Counted from the first letter of the stretch, positions 1-6,157 are shown. The stretch: 6,968 nucleotides of DNA from Planctomycetota bacterium (GCA_020425835.1 JAGQRC010000188.1:1-6968), one strand, 5' to 3'. Numbers and translations are program-made. The notes: generated by a model not told the origin, from the sequence alone.

Positions 1-1882
1 GCCCGCGGTATCGCGGGGCGCGGAGGATCTCCTCGCGCACGACTCCCCACGCCGCCCGGAGGTCCGGCTCGCGCGCTTCGAGACGAAGCGACTGCTGGTA
101 GCGCCACTCCATCCCGCTGAGCACTCCCAGCCGGGGATCCTCGGCGAAGAAGGGCTTGGCCGCTTCGAGGAAACTCTCGATCGACTCGTGCAGGAACTGA
201 TCCTTGGTGTGGTCGAAGGTCCAGGTGCGACGCGTGTCGACACGCGACGAGAGGTCCGCGAGCTCCGCGTCCATCTCCGCGAGCTCCGGCGCCGAAGCAT
301 CGCGATCCCTCAACGCTTGCACCACAGAGCGGAGGCGACCGAGACTCTCGAACTCCGGGTGCTGCTCTCGATCGCGACGCGCCTCGGCTTCGGTGTAGGC
401 CGATGCGCGGGCCCGCACTTCGAGGAGCCGAGCCTCGTGCTCGTTCAGACGTCGTCGGAGGGGTCGACCGCGCTGCTCGAGCCATGTCTCGTACTCGGGC
501 AGAAGACGCGGGTCGATCTCGAGCAGGGACTCGGCGCGGCGCGTCGCCTCCTCGAGCCGAGACATGTCGGAGAGTCGGTCGACCTCGTCCCCGGCGAGAC
601 CGAGCTCGAAGCGTTGCCACAGGGTCACGGCCGCGGCGCCGGCGAGCAGGAGCAGGAACGTCGAGGCGAGAGCGAGCGGAATCGCATTCCTCCGGACGAA
701 CTTCGTCGCGCGATATGCCCAGGTGTCGCGTCGCGCCTCGACCGGACGACCCGCCAGATAGCGCTCGAGATCCTCGGCGAGCCGGCCCGGCGATGCGTAG
801 CGGCGTGCGGGCTCCTTGGCGAGCGCCTTCAACGTCACCGTCTCGAGGTCTCCGGACAGCAGGCTCGCCAGCCGACGTCGATCGGTCCGCCGCGCCTCGG
901 CGATCGCGTCCGGATCGATCCCGGCCGAGGTGGTGTCGGTCGCGCGCGCCAACGCGATCGACGGCCGGGTCGGATCGACCTCGCAGACCGCGCGCTGCAT
1001 CTCCTCGACACTGGTGGTTCGCACGGGGTGCGGCGTCCTCCCGCAGAGGAGCTCGTAGAGGATCACCCCCAACGAGAAGACATCCGTGCCAGTGGTCGTC
1101 GGCTCACCGCGCACTTGCTCCGGGCTCGCGTACCTCGGCGTCATGATGCGCAGCTCGGTCACGGTGGAGACGGGCATCTCGTCGACATCCGGATCGATGA
1201 CCTTGGCGATGCCGAAGTCGAGCAGCTTCGGTGTCCCATCGGTCGCGACGAGGATGTTGCTCGGTTTGAGGTCGCGGTGGACGACGAGACGATGATGCGC
1301 GAACTGGACCGCACGACAGACATCGATGAACAGCGCGATCCGCTCCCGGATTCCGATGCGCCGCTCGTCGCAGTACTGATCGATCGGCGCGCCGTCGACG
1401 AGCTCCATGACGAGGTAGGGCAAGCCCTGCTCGGTCGCTCCGCCGTCGTAGAGCCGCGCGATGTGGGGGTGCTCGAGGCGGGCGAGCACTTGCCGCTCGA
1501 CCCGGAATCGGCGGAGGATCTCGTCGGTGTCGAGACCGCGCTTCAGGATCTTCAGCGCGACGGTCTGCTCGAAGTCGGCGCCGACGCGCTCCGCCCGGTA
1601 GACCGCACCCATCCCGCCGCGCGCGATCAGCGCCTCCACGCGATAGGCGCCGATCCGCTCCCCGAGGAACGGATCCCCCGACTCCGGGGAGAGATCGACG
1701 GCGCGGGTGCGATCGAGGGTATCGAGAAAGCCGTCGTCTTCGGCATCGCAGGCGAGGAGTTGCTCGACCTGCTCCCGGAACGCGCGGTCCCCGCCGCACT
1801 CTTCATCCAGGAACGCGGCCCGCCGCGCCTGGGGAAGACCGAGCGCGCCTTCGAAGACCTCCTGCAACCGCTTCCAGTCCAT
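1..1882 (-). CDS. Membrane Ser/Thr protein kinase, likely kinase/FGE-like fusion (partial, C-terminus off the left edge)
   Basis: The visible 627 residues begin at ATG 1882 and run off the window without a stop. The N-terminal extension (about residues 1-60, MDWKRLQEVFEGAL then AAFLDEECGG) is typical of kinases that accompany ECF sigma factors. The kinase domain spans about 78-376. It has a Gly loop IARGGMGAVY (86-95), ATP lysine K111, helix-C E129, catalytic HRDLKPSN (202-209), DFG (222-224) and SPE (253-255), so it should be active. One membrane segment lies at about 399-421. The following linker has the pattern RLSDMSRLEEA, then REQHPEF, then a Trp/His-rich part, ending at APRYRG. From memory, this linker precedes a formylglycine-generating-enzyme-like (FGE-sulfatase) domain in bifunctional kinase/FGE proteins, so such a domain is predicted just outside the window. 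The kinase would be cytoplasmic and the rest periplasmic. The start has only a G-rich stretch upstream and no clear Shine-Dalgarno. The kinase call is very secure; the FGE part is inference. Confidence 0.95.
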   Translation of the reverse strand, partial: MDWKRLQEVFEGALGLPQARRAAFLDEECGGDRAFREQVEQLLACDAEDDGFLDTLDRTRAVDLSPESGDPFLGERIGAYRVEALIARGGMGAVYRAERVGADFEQTVALKILKRGLDTDEILRRFRVERQVLARLEHPHIARLYDGGATEQGLPYLVMELVDGAPIDQYCDERRIGIRERIALFIDVCRAVQFAHHRLVVHRDLKPSNILVATDGTPKLLDFGIAKVIDPDVDEMPVSTVTELRIMTPRYASPEQVRGEPTTTGTDVFSLGVILYELLCGRTPHPVRTTSVEEMQRAVCEVDPTRPSIALARATDTTSAGIDPDAIAEARRTDRRRLASLLSGDLETVTLKALAKEPARRYASPGRLAEDLERYLAGRPVEARRDTWAYRATKFVRRNAIPLALASTFLLLLAGAAAVTLWQRFELGLAGDEVDRLSDMSRLEEATRRAESLLEIDPRLLPEYETWLEQRGRPLRRRLNEHEARLLEVRARASAYTEAEARRDREQHPEFESLGRLRSVVQALRDRDASAPELAEMDAELADLSSRVDTRRTWTFDHTKDQFLHESIESFLEAAKPFFAEDPRLGVLSGMEWRYQQSLRLEAREPDLRAAWGVVREEILRAPRYRG

Positions 1883-1900
1883 GCCCCGCCCGGCCCTACG

Positions 1901-1946
1901 ACGATTCGGTGCGCGTCTCGTTCACGAGCGCTCGAGGCGGAATCGT
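1901..1946. repeat. Inverted repeat upstream of the kinase gene
   Basis: Seven-base arms ACGATTC (1901-1907) and GAATCGT (1940-1946) match perfectly across a 32-base spacer. The spacer also contains the perfect 10-base palindrome CGAGCGCTCG (1925-1934). The element lies 18-64 bases before the kinase ATG, inside the 122-base gap after the secretin-like gene. It could be an operator. The two symmetries do not share a centre, and short GC-rich palindromes are common in such DNA, so a chance origin is quite possible. Confidence 0.25.
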
Positions 1947-2004
1947 ACCCTCTCTGCGCTTCCGGGGCGACGAGCCTCCGCGACGAGGTCGGGCCGGTGA
2001 CCGG

Positions 2005-2949
2005 TCAGCGGGCCCGGACCAGCGCCAGGAGCTTCGGTGTGATTCGAACGAGAGTCGGCGTGTCCGGAGCGGCTTCGATCTCGATCGCGCGCTGTGCCCG
2101 ATCGACCGTCGGGATCTCGATCTCGACGTCGGTTCCCGTCTCATCGATCCGGACTCGCTCCTGCTGCATCGACAGCAGCTCGGCGTAGGTGATGTCGAGG
2201 TCGAGGTGGACACCGCGTTCGGTGCGATCGCCGACCAACTCGAGGAAGACCCCCTCCTGGAGCGTCTCGATGATCGGGTCGGCGAAGTAGTCGCCGTCGA
2301 GCAGGTAGATGTCGACGTCCCCGATGTACGCGCGCTCGTTGCTGATCGTGATCGTGGCGCGCTGACCGCCGACCGCCTGCACCCGCGGCGCGGAGATCAC
2401 CTCCATGTCGGGATCCTCGAGGAGCGCCGCCACTTCGCTCTCGCTCAGTGCACGGTGATCGGCCTTGCTCCACTCCGATCCCGCGGCCCTGCTGCGGAGC
2501 AGATGGACCTCGACGCCGACCAGTCCCCTCGTCTCGACCTGCTCCTGCTCGTAGCTCTCGAGCCACGGTTGGATCCGATCGAGCACCGCCTTGTCCTGGA
2601 AGACGACCAGCCAGTCGTCCTGCCGGAACGCCTGGCGGCCCGGCCGAGGCCAGCTCTCCGGCGCGACGTCACGCTGGAGACGATCGACGAGCGCGGTGGT
2701 CTCCGATGCCTCATCGTCATCGTCGAACCAGGTCACTCGGAAGAAGCCCATTCGGAGGGAAGGGCTCTCTGCCTTCGCCAAGTCGAACGCGTCCCGAACC
2801 TCGTCGATCGGCACGTGGGCCCGAGGCTCGAGATCGGCCATGCGCGACCGCACCTCCGCGTTCGAACAGGCGCTGATCCCCAGTGCGCTACTACCCAGAA
2901 GGGCGACCGTCGCGACTCGCGCGAACGTTCCTCGAATCGATCCGATCAT
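2005..2949 (-). CDS. Secretin-related lipoprotein (short, no obvious pore region)
   Basis: The product has 314 residues with start ATG 2949. This start is preferred to an in-frame GTG at 2997 because a purine-rich ribosome binding site lies 5 bases before it and because it puts the signal peptide at the N-terminus. Residues 1-27 form the signal, and lipobox ISAC makes Cys28 the lipidated residue. Residues about 111-135 (DDWLVVFQDKAVLDRIQPWL) resemble the small N-type subdomain of secretins. Residues about 143-310 resemble the secretin domain: V-E-V strand, ISAPRV (185-190), GQRATITI (195-202), an LEL strand and a closing TPKLL. At this length the multi-domain periplasmic stalk of type II/III secretion or pilus secretins is missing, so a true export pore is doubtful. 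The gene lies 122 bases upstream of the codirectional kinase gene and may be cotranscribed with it. The family assignment rests on motif resemblance only; the exact role is unknown. Confidence 0.85.
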   Translation of the reverse strand: MIGSIRGTFARVATVALLGSSALGISACSNAEVRSRMADLEPRAHVPIDEVRDAFDLAKAESPSLRMGFFRVTWFDDDDEASETTALVDRLQRDVAPESWPRPGRQAFRQDDWLVVFQDKAVLDRIQPWLESYEQEQVETRGLVGVEVHLLRSRAAGSEWSKADHRALSESEVAALLEDPDMEVISAPRVQAVGGQRATITISNERAYIGDVDIYLLDGDYFADPIIETLQEGVFLELVGDRTERGVHLDLDITYAELLSMQQERVRIDETGTDVEIEIPTVDRAQRAIEIEAAPDTPTLVRITPKLLALVRAR

Positions 2950-2954
2950 GGCGT

Positions 2955-2965
2955 TCCCTCTCTCC
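2955..2965 (-). promoter_or_regulatory. Ribosome binding site of the secretin-like gene
   Basis: On the minus strand GGAGAGAGGGA is followed by five bases (ACGCC) and then ATG 2949. It decides the start in favour of 2949 over the upstream GTG at 2997. Confidence 0.7.
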
Positions 2966-3058
2966 GAACCTCGAGACCCGTCATCGTTCACGAACACGGA
3001 GCGAGCATCGCGGGACGCATCGCGCTCCGGGCTCCTGGTGGTGCTACGAACTTGCTGC

Positions 3059-3095
3059 CCGGAATCCTAGCAGTCCGTTGTAAAACTCATTCCGG
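3059..3095. repeat. Inverted repeat in the leader/promoter region of the secretin-like gene
   Basis: Perfect arms CCGGAAT (3059-3065) and ATTCCGG (3089-3095) flank 23 bases that include one of the most A/T-rich spots of the window (TTGTAAAACTCATT). It lies 110-146 bases upstream of ATG 2949, in the 246-base gap between the secretin-like and DUF1499 genes. The place and the AT content suit a promoter or operator. I could not fit convincing -35 and -10 boxes at proper spacing, so no promoter is called. The rest of the gap shows no gene. Confidence 0.3.
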
Positions 3096-3195
3096 CCGAG
3101 AGCCCGAGCTTCCTGCGCCCAGCACACCCGTCGAAACTCGAAGTATGAGCCATAGTCGAAGCGAGATCGGTCACGGAACGGTCAAGAGGAGACGA

Positions 3196-3681
3196 TCACT
3201 TCTCGGCCACCTCCTCGTCGAACGCGGCGCGCAGCGACGCCACGCGACCGCGATTGACCCCGAAATCGGAGTAACCCATTCGCGCTCCGGCTCGCACGTG
3301 GATCTGCGACCCCGCCTCATCGAGCAGCAGCTCGAGATCATCGCGGAACCGGAACACGAGGCTCGTGCTGACGGCGCGGAGGTAGCCCGGCTCGTCCACG
3401 ATCACTTCGGTGCGCGGCCAACTCGAGACGATCGCCCGCGCACGCGCCCAGGCGACTTCGGGCGACCCCTCGAAGCGCAACGGCTCCACGCGATGCGCGG
3501 GGTCGGGGTCCTGGCTGTTGACACAGTTGGGTCGACCGGGGCACGGCGTCAACGTGCCCTCACGGACACCGAGCTCCGGCGCGCGGCAGGATGCCAAGCC
3601 GATCCCGAACATCACGCACACTCCGATCGAGACGATCGCCAAGCCCCAACGCCACGCTCGCCGACGCGTCGGGTCGCTCAC
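3196..3681 (-). CDS. DUF1499 domain lipoprotein
   Basis: The product has 161 residues. GTG 3681 is chosen as the start because it overlaps the stop of the upstream gene as GTGA (3681-3678), the usual sign of translational coupling; no strong Shine-Dalgarno is seen. A hydrophobic segment (11-30) ends in a model lipobox LASC, giving lipidated Cys32. The mature part carries the DUF1499 hallmarks: TPCPGRPNCVNS (45-56), an FRDDLELLLD strand (112-121) and the C-terminal signature RMGYSDFGVNRGRV (134-147). The family usually has Ser-Ala-Ser around the VR-S-x-S-R position; here it reads VRAGARMG. Two cysteines in the CPxxPNC motif could be functional. DUF1499 proteins are widespread, small and of unknown biochemical role. 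The family call is secure and the function is unknown. Confidence 0.93.
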   Translation of the reverse strand: MSDPTRRRAWRWGLAIVSIGVCVMFGIGLASCRAPELGVREGTLTPCPGRPNCVNSQDPDPAHRVEPLRFEGSPEVAWARARAIVSSWPRTEVIVDEPGYLRAVSTSLVFRFRDDLELLLDEAGSQIHVRAGARMGYSDFGVNRGRVASLRAAFDEEVAEK

Positions 3682-4151
3682 TTCGCCATCTCGTAGCCGA
3701 GGACCCACGCCGTGACGCGACCGCCATCGCTGTTGAGGCGGAGCTTCTCGCCTTCGCCGTAGATGGACCCGGCCGGGTATCCCAAGTCGATGCGGTCGTT
3801 CCCGAGCAGTGTGAACTCTTCGCTCTGCCGACCCGCCTGCAGCTGGAGCTTCGCCGACCCGCTCCCCCGCGTGATGACGTTGGTCATGACGAACACGCGG
3901 TCCTTCGGAACGGTGTACTCGGACTCGCGCCGATCGCGGGTCACCCGCAGCTCGACGCTCCTCCCGTCGGCAACGCCGGGGAGCGGAGCGAAGCGGACGT
4001 TCGTGTTCGGATCCTTGTCGTCACGGAAGGCGAGAGAGGAGTCCGCGGCCCACGCGGGCGCCGCGGGAGCGACGCCGATCCCGCAGAAGAGGCGGGGAGC
4101 GGCCAGACCGAGGAGCAGGGCGAACGCAGGGAGGAACCATCGAGACGACAT
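3678..4151 (-). CDS. Small Sec-exported protein of unknown function
   Basis: The product has 157 residues from ATG 4151, with AAAGGAG five bases upstream. Residues 1-36 look like a Sec signal peptide, with a hydrophobic core FALLLGLAAP and a plausible AWA/AD cleavage site; Cys23 is not in a proper lipobox. The mature part has no further membrane segment and alternates short hydrophobic and charged stretches (for example RVFVMTNVITRG and KLRLNSDGGRVTAWVLGYE), which suggests an all-beta fold of about 120 residues. I do not recognise a family. Its stop overlaps the start of the DUF1499 lipoprotein gene by 4 bases, so the two are probably made together in the periplasm. It is divergent from the kelch gene, with a hairpin in its leader. 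Confidence 0.85.
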   Translation of the reverse strand: MSSRWFLPAFALLLGLAAPRLFCGIGVAPAAPAWAADSSLAFRDDKDPNTNVRFAPLPGVADGRSVELRVTRDRRESEYTVPKDRVFVMTNVITRGSGSAKLQLQAGRQSEEFTLLGNDRIDLGYPAGSIYGEGEKLRLNSDGGRVTAWVLGYEMAK

Positions 4152-4156
4152 GAGAA

Positions 4157-4163
4157 CTCCTTT
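4157..4163 (-). promoter_or_regulatory. Ribosome binding site of the secreted-protein gene
   Basis: AAAGGAG on the minus strand is followed by TTCTC and ATG 4151. It is close to the ideal anti-16S match and fixes the start, excluding the long in-frame extension to 4547 that would overlap the kelch gene. Confidence 0.8.
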
Positions 4164-4171
4164 GAAGAGGG

Positions 4172-4196
4172 GTCCCCATGGTAAACCATGAGGGAC
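4172..4196. promoter_or_regulatory. Bulged hairpin / pseudo-palindrome in the divergent intergenic region
   Basis: The arms GTCCCCATGG (4172-4181) and CCATG-A-GGGAC (4186-4196) pair over 10 bases with a single unpaired A (4191) and a TAAA loop (4182-4185). On the minus strand the hairpin ends just 8 bases before the AAAGGAG ribosome binding site of the secreted-protein gene, so it could control that leader. As DNA it is a near-symmetric site between two divergent genes and could be an operator for both. The structure is read directly; the role is inference. Confidence 0.5.
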
Positions 4197-4244
4197 GGAC
4201 GTGCTCCGCCGTTCGACCGCTGCTCCCGAGCCGCCCACGAAAGC

Positions 4245-4248
4245 AGGA
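4245..4248 (+). promoter_or_regulatory. Weak ribosome binding site supporting the kelch gene start
   Basis: AGGA, within AAGCAGGA, lies four bases before GTG 4253. The spacing is short, but this start directly opens a lipoprotein signal peptide. The upstream ATG 4178 has no Shine-Dalgarno and sits inside the hairpin at 4172-4196. Confidence 0.45.
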
Positions 4249-4252
4249 CATC

Positions 4253-5281
4253 GTGATCCGACGACTCTGCGCCCCGGGACTCGTCTCACTTCTCGCTCTC
4301 GCCATCTCGAGTTGTGTCTGGACGCGCGACGACCTCGGTTGGGGCACGAGCGCCACCGCGGCCGGTTCCGACACGGAGGCGACCCCTGCGAGGGTGACGC
4401 CTGTCGTTCGCCCCCTTCCGACGCGACGTCATGGCCATCGTGCGCACGCCATCGGTGGTCGGCTGTTCGTCCTCGGCGGTAATCAGTCGGGTACGGCGAC
4501 GCGGGATCTCCTCGAGTACGACTTCGACACCGAGGCGTGGATCCCACGCGCGCCGATGTCGACGCCGAAGAGCTTCTTCGGTTCGGCGGTCGTCGGCGGG
4601 GCGATCCACGCGATCGGTGGCGGCGTCATCGAGAGGTACGACGCGGGCGACGACCGTTGGACGACGGTGTACTCGGGAACCGAGCTCCCGAGCTCACACT
4701 TCACTGCCGCGGCCGTCGCCGACCAGATCTTCATCCTCGGTGGCTTCCCGACGGAGCTCGGGGCGATGCGGGTCTTCGACACTTCGACCGGAGCGCTTCG
4801 ACGGGGCATCTCTCCACCCGACCATCGACCGGGGGATCACTTCCGCTTCATGGCAGCGCTCTGCGGCGAGCTCCACGTCGTCGGTGGCTATCTCGAGGAG
4901 GCGACCGGAGGCACCACCGCCCACTGGTCCTTCGACGGCGAGAAGTGGACGGAGCGGTGCCCAGCACCGGTCGCCACGGCGGCGAAGTTCGCCGCGTGGA
5001 CCGTTGTCGATGACCGCTTGGTCATCTTCGAGCAAGTCCAGGGCTTCGGGATCCACCATGCCTACGATCCGCGGCTCGACGCGTGGACCGAGCTCCCGGC
5101 GGTCGAGATGCTCCGCGCGCTCCCCGCGACGGTCGCGATCGACGGGAGCCTGTTCGTGATCGGCGGATTCCCGACCGAGTCGGCGGCGACCGTTCTTCGG
5201 TACGATCTCGAGCGACGACATTGGGACGCGATCGCGAACCGCCCGGCTACTCTCCGCGGAATCGGAGGTGACGAGTCGTGA
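4253..5281 (+). CDS. Kelch-repeat beta-propeller lipoprotein
   Basis: From GTG 4253 the product has 342 residues. The signal peptide (1-20) ends in ISSC with lipidated Cys21, followed by a flexible Ala/Thr/Pro-rich linker (about 30-55). Six kelch motifs then follow, each a hydrophobic strand ending near Gly-Gly and mostly with a later Trp: LFVLGG (71-76, W96), IHAIGG (118-123, W136), IFILGG (159-164), LHVVGG (207-212, W232), a degenerate LVIFEQ (256-261, W278) and LFVIGG (300-305, W324). This fits one complete six-bladed propeller with no extra domain. A frame open from ATG 4178 would put 25 charged residues before the signal and is less likely. No sialidase or galactose-oxidase catalytic set is evident, so a binding or scaffold role in the periplasm or outer membrane is inferred. 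Its stop overlaps the next gene as GTGA. Confidence 0.92.
   Translation: MIRRLCAPGLVSLLALAISSCVWTRDDLGWGTSATAAGSDTEATPARVTPVVRPLPTRRHGHRAHAIGGRLFVLGGNQSGTATRDLLEYDFDTEAWIPRAPMSTPKSFFGSAVVGGAIHAIGGGVIERYDAGDDRWTTVYSGTELPSSHFTAAAVADQIFILGGFPTELGAMRVFDTSTGALRRGISPPDHRPGDHFRFMAALCGELHVVGGYLEEATGGTTAHWSFDGEKWTERCPAPVATAAKFAAWTVVDDRLVIFEQVQGFGIHHAYDPRLDAWTELPAVEMLRALPATVAIDGSLFVIGGFPTESAATVLRYDLERRHWDAIANRPATLRGIGGDES
5264..5271 (+). promoter_or_regulatory. Ribosome binding site of the 90-residue membrane protein gene
   Basis: GGAGGTGA lies six bases before GTG 5278, inside the last codons of the kelch gene. It is one of the best Shine-Dalgarno matches in the window and strongly supports this small gene as real. 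Confidence 0.8.
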
Positions 5282-5550
5282 ACACCCGGGCGTGGGTCGC
5301 CGCGGTGGTCTTCTTCGGCATCGGCGTCGTGGCGCTGGTCCACGGCTTCCGCGTTCTGCGACGCGAGCCACGGGAGGATCGACCGTCGCCCTTCCCGCGA
5401 TGGGTCATCGCCGCTCCGTTCCTCTACCTCGGCACGGGGCTCCCCTTGATCGTGATGTACGCCGTGCTCGCTCGACACGGTGTGCACTGGCCCGCCGCGA
5501 TCCTCGCGCCTTGGGCACCGATCGTGCGATTCATCGACTCCTTCGAGTAA
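5278..5550 (+). CDS. Small membrane protein, unknown function
   Basis: The product has 90 residues, starting at GTG 5278 in a GTGA overlap with the kelch stop and preceded by a strong ribosome binding site. There are two clear membrane segments, about residues 6-24 (WVAAVVFFGIGVVALVHGF) and 42-65 (WVIAAPFLYLGTGLPLIVM onward). They are joined by a basic, Arg-rich loop (RVLRREPREDR) that is probably cytoplasmic by the positive-inside rule, which puts both ends outside. A short Trp/Pro-rich hydrophobic stretch near the C-terminus (72-84) may lie on the membrane. I recognise no family. Tight coupling suggests it works with the kelch lipoprotein, but nothing in its own sequence shows how. Confidence 0.85.
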   Translation: MNTRAWVAAVVFFGIGVVALVHGFRVLRREPREDRPSPFPRWVIAAPFLYLGTGLPLIVMYAVLARHGVHWPAAILAPWAPIVRFIDSFE

Positions 5551-5566
5551 CGGCGCACCCGAAGCG

Positions 5567-5597
5567 AGGCGATCGGCCGGTACCGCGGATCACGCCT
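5567..5597. terminator. Possible shared stem-loop between convergent genes
   Basis: In the 39-base gap between convergent stops and just past it, AGGCG (5567-5571) pairs with CGCCT (5593-5597). After a two-base bulge the inner ATC and GAT can continue the stem. There is no clear T-run on either strand, so an intrinsic terminator is only a possibility. Confidence 0.2.
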
Positions 5598-6129
5598 GAG
5601 GGGGGTTGTTCGCCAGCCCATCCCAGAGCGAGAGGACGACCTCGGCGATGACGCCCTCGGTGGCCCGTCGATGCGCCCATTCGATCATCGCGGGATCCCG
5701 ACCGGCGTCGGTGCAGAGTCGTTCCGGCCACGGGACGACACCGATCCTCCCGAGGTCCAGGCGATCGGCGTCCCAACAGGTGCGGACGGTGACCGGTCCC
5801 TCCGTCTGCCCGTCGGTGTGCAGGGAGCACGCCTCGACGAGCAACGAGAACCGTTCGTCGTCGAGCTCGAAGCACTCTCCGCGCAGGCTGCGCGCGAGAT
5901 CGGCGCCGCGACGGCCGTGCCCCGGATCGTGGTGCTCGTTGACGCGACGGGCGTCGTGGAGGATGGCGAACAACGCGACGACGTCGAGATCGGCCCCGGT
6001 CGTCGCCGCGAGTCGCACGCCGTTCTCGAGGACGCGACCCCAGTGCGCCAAACCGTGGTCCCCGTACCAGGGGAGCGCATACTCCCTCAGCACTTCGCGA
6101 AGAATGGATTCGATATCGATCGTGGACAT
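5590..6129 (-). CDS. HD-domain protein, putative metal-dependent phosphohydrolase family
   Basis: The product has 179 residues from ATG 6129. No Shine-Dalgarno is visible before this ATG, but the protein lines up with the family from here. The HD superfamily metal-binding pattern is present: H29 (HGLAHWGRV), H58-D59 (FAILHDARR), further histidines H71 (DPGHGRR) and H104 (ACSLHT), and the late aspartate in CWDADRLDLGR (118-128, D122). These blocks, including RLCTDAG (137-143), resemble a compact, widely distributed, uncharacterised HD family that I know only by pattern. It is cytoplasmic, with no signal or membrane segment. HD proteins typically hydrolyse phosphate esters, often of nucleotides; the substrate here cannot be told. 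It converges on the 90-residue membrane protein gene with a 39-base gap, and lies 193 bases downstream of the transporter gene. Confidence 0.92.
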   Translation of the reverse strand: MSTIDIESILREVLREYALPWYGDHGLAHWGRVLENGVRLAATTGADLDVVALFAILHDARRVNEHHDPGHGRRGADLARSLRGECFELDDERFSLLVEACSLHTDGQTEGPVTVRTCWDADRLDLGRIGVVPWPERLCTDAGRDPAMIEWAHRRATEGVIAEVVLSLWDGLANNPPQA

Positions 6130-6157
6130 TGCGAGGAGTGTAGACGCAGACGGCGCC

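Noticed and set aside
1988..2019. GC-rich stem (CGGGCC with GGCCCG) around the secretin-like stop codon as a terminator
   Set aside because: The loop is 15 bases, the stem needs a bulge to extend, it overlaps the stop codon, and no T-run follows on the minus strand.
188..2188. A 666-codon open frame on the plus strand
   Set aside because: It lies opposite the kinase and the end of the secretin-like gene. Its translation is low-complexity Arg/Glu/Asp/Leu-rich with no motif, while the minus strand has complete kinase signatures. It is a high-GC shadow.
3120..3195. TTGACC on the minus strand near 3180 as a -35 box for the secretin-like gene
   Set aside because: The nearest TATG-like -10 candidate is about 25 bases away, well outside normal spacing.
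1909..3696. A 595-codon open frame on the plus strand
   Set aside because: It crosses three minus-strand genes and their gaps, has no domain-like motif, and conflicts with the DUF1499 and secretin-like genes.
4178..4252. ATG 4178 as the kelch gene start
   Set aside because: It lies in the hairpin, has no ribosome binding site, and adds a charged stretch before the lipoprotein signal peptide.
4152..4547. N-terminal extension of the secreted-protein gene to 4547
   Set aside because: It would bury the signal peptide 132 residues in, overlap the kelch gene, and ignore the ideal ribosome binding site at 4157-4163.
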